Below, piece after piece: positions 41,153 to 41,428 of a stretch of DNA of 41,428 bases. A program made the translations under genes and the position numbers. The stretch is from Candidatus Aerophobota bacterium (lineage in GTDB: Bacteria; Aerophobota; Aerophobia; Aerophobales; JAGGXI01), in assembly GCA_021163155.1 (NCBI GenBank), contig JAGGXI010000098.1, positions 1 through 41,428 of the forward strand, read 5' to 3'. The first letter of the stretch is position 1, and every line of letters begins with the position of its first letter. The notes under the pieces were generated by a model. That model ran no database searches and was not told where the DNA came from. It saw nothing but the letters and a program-made list of their open reading frames with translations.

Positions 41153-41428
41153 AGATTTTCACACCGTTTTCTTCCACAAGCTCATTAAACAATGATTTTT
41201 GGGATAAATCAACAAGATCAACATTTTTTGTTGGCTTATCTACAATAGACTTAATCTTAAACGTCTCGCGTTAGCCCAAATATTAAAAAGTCTTCTCAAT
41301 ATCAAATGTTGAGACCTGACCCCTCTCAACTTCAAAATTAGGCTTATTCCATCCTCAAATTCTGGGAAATAATTTTTACCTCTTAATACCCAACAATCGA
41401 TTAATTTTTGGCTTATCGAAGCCAACTA
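41145..41428 (-). pseudogene. interrupted MNT-type nucleotidyltransferase
   Basis: Two pieces in different frames. At the window edge VGFDKPKINRLLGIKR (41376-41426) looks like the part just after the SDIDL catalytic motif of MNT proteins (LLVxFDKP). It is stopped, then about 105 bases of unrelated DNA follow. The C-terminal piece (41145-41270) is KPTKNVDLVDLSQKSLFNEL then VEENGVKIYG and a stop, the usual MNT ending. The catalytic part lies beyond the edge. The inserted DNA contains GGGGTCAGGTCTCAACATTT (41307-41326). Confidence 0.45.

Larger units (their letters stand above)
40546..41428. other. decayed right flank without an intact gene
   Basis: About 880 bp with no supported complete gene. 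It holds a solo R1 terminus (40592-40608) and gene relics on the minus strand: an unidentified Cys-rich frame (about 40663-40860), a recombinase-like scrap (40912-41073) and MNT/HEPN fragments (41054-41428). Several short frames in one strand suggest successive insertions and deletions. Confidence 0.5.

Overview
The window is AT-rich and densely coded. It looks like a chromosome segment from an uncultured, diderm, anaerobic bacterium, probably of a candidate phylum. The phylum cannot be fixed from this sequence alone. Outer-membrane genes point to a diderm: a TonB-receptor-like barrel ending in Phe, and the relic of a PorV/UPF0164-like barrel. QueH, two ferredoxin-insert P-loop ATPases, a RACo-like protein and a phosphofructokinase with pyrophosphate-type residues suggest an anaerobe. 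No rRNA, tRNA, CRISPR array or intact transposase was recognised.

Layout. 1-13.4 kb is mixed-strand housekeeping: TonB-receptor end, DUF3108, ruvAB, DUF2062, an RF-1-domain rescue factor, queH, apbE, tsaD, gpsA, inositol-phosphate synthase and an fba-pfp operon. 13.4-14.3 kb is a gene-free divergent region holding the fba-pfp promoter, repeats and two abutting perfect DnaA boxes, so it is a candidate oriC. 14.3-23 kb is a plus-strand run: ctpA, a divergent polysaccharide deacetylase, accA, gyrB, gyrA and fabD. 23.2-36.7 kb is a plus-strand metal, iron-sulfur and redox run. It starts with a Fur gene behind a clear promoter and Fur box. Two MPRGDGTGP-headed small proteins, a DUF5320-like protein, three NifX-like proteins, two ferredoxin-insert ATPases, Mrp, a ferredoxin, a TauE-like carrier, a RACo-like protein, OsmC and a NifU-like scaffold follow. 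def, trmO, queF, a J-domain protein and a methyltransferase are interspersed. 36.7-41.4 kb is minus-strand accessory DNA: DUF364, a MazF/RHH toxin-antitoxin pair with a consensus promoter, a barrel relic, a DUF3160 lipoprotein-like protein and a decayed MNT/HEPN pair.

The second theme is repeats. At least four dispersed MITE-like families (named R1-R4 here) fill most intergenic gaps. R1 has termini like AACCCGGATTCGGCAA. R2 has termini like TTGTCAACCAACTTTTGC. R3 carries a GAGATTTCTGA hairpin. R4 carries ATGGGTGAATGAG arms. R1 and R2 enclose very regular palindromic cassettes. R2 termini contain an outward TTGACA, which forms the -35 of apparent promoters for DUF3108, fur and the DUF6504-like gene.

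The most promising undescribed system is the fur-to-ferredoxin cluster. Its small proteins share head and tail modules, and it encodes five or more Fe-S or metal-handling proteins. Second are a candidate 127-nt structured RNA or element (27741-27867) inside that cluster and the promoter-carrying R2 elements. All family calls were made by reading motifs; no database search was run.
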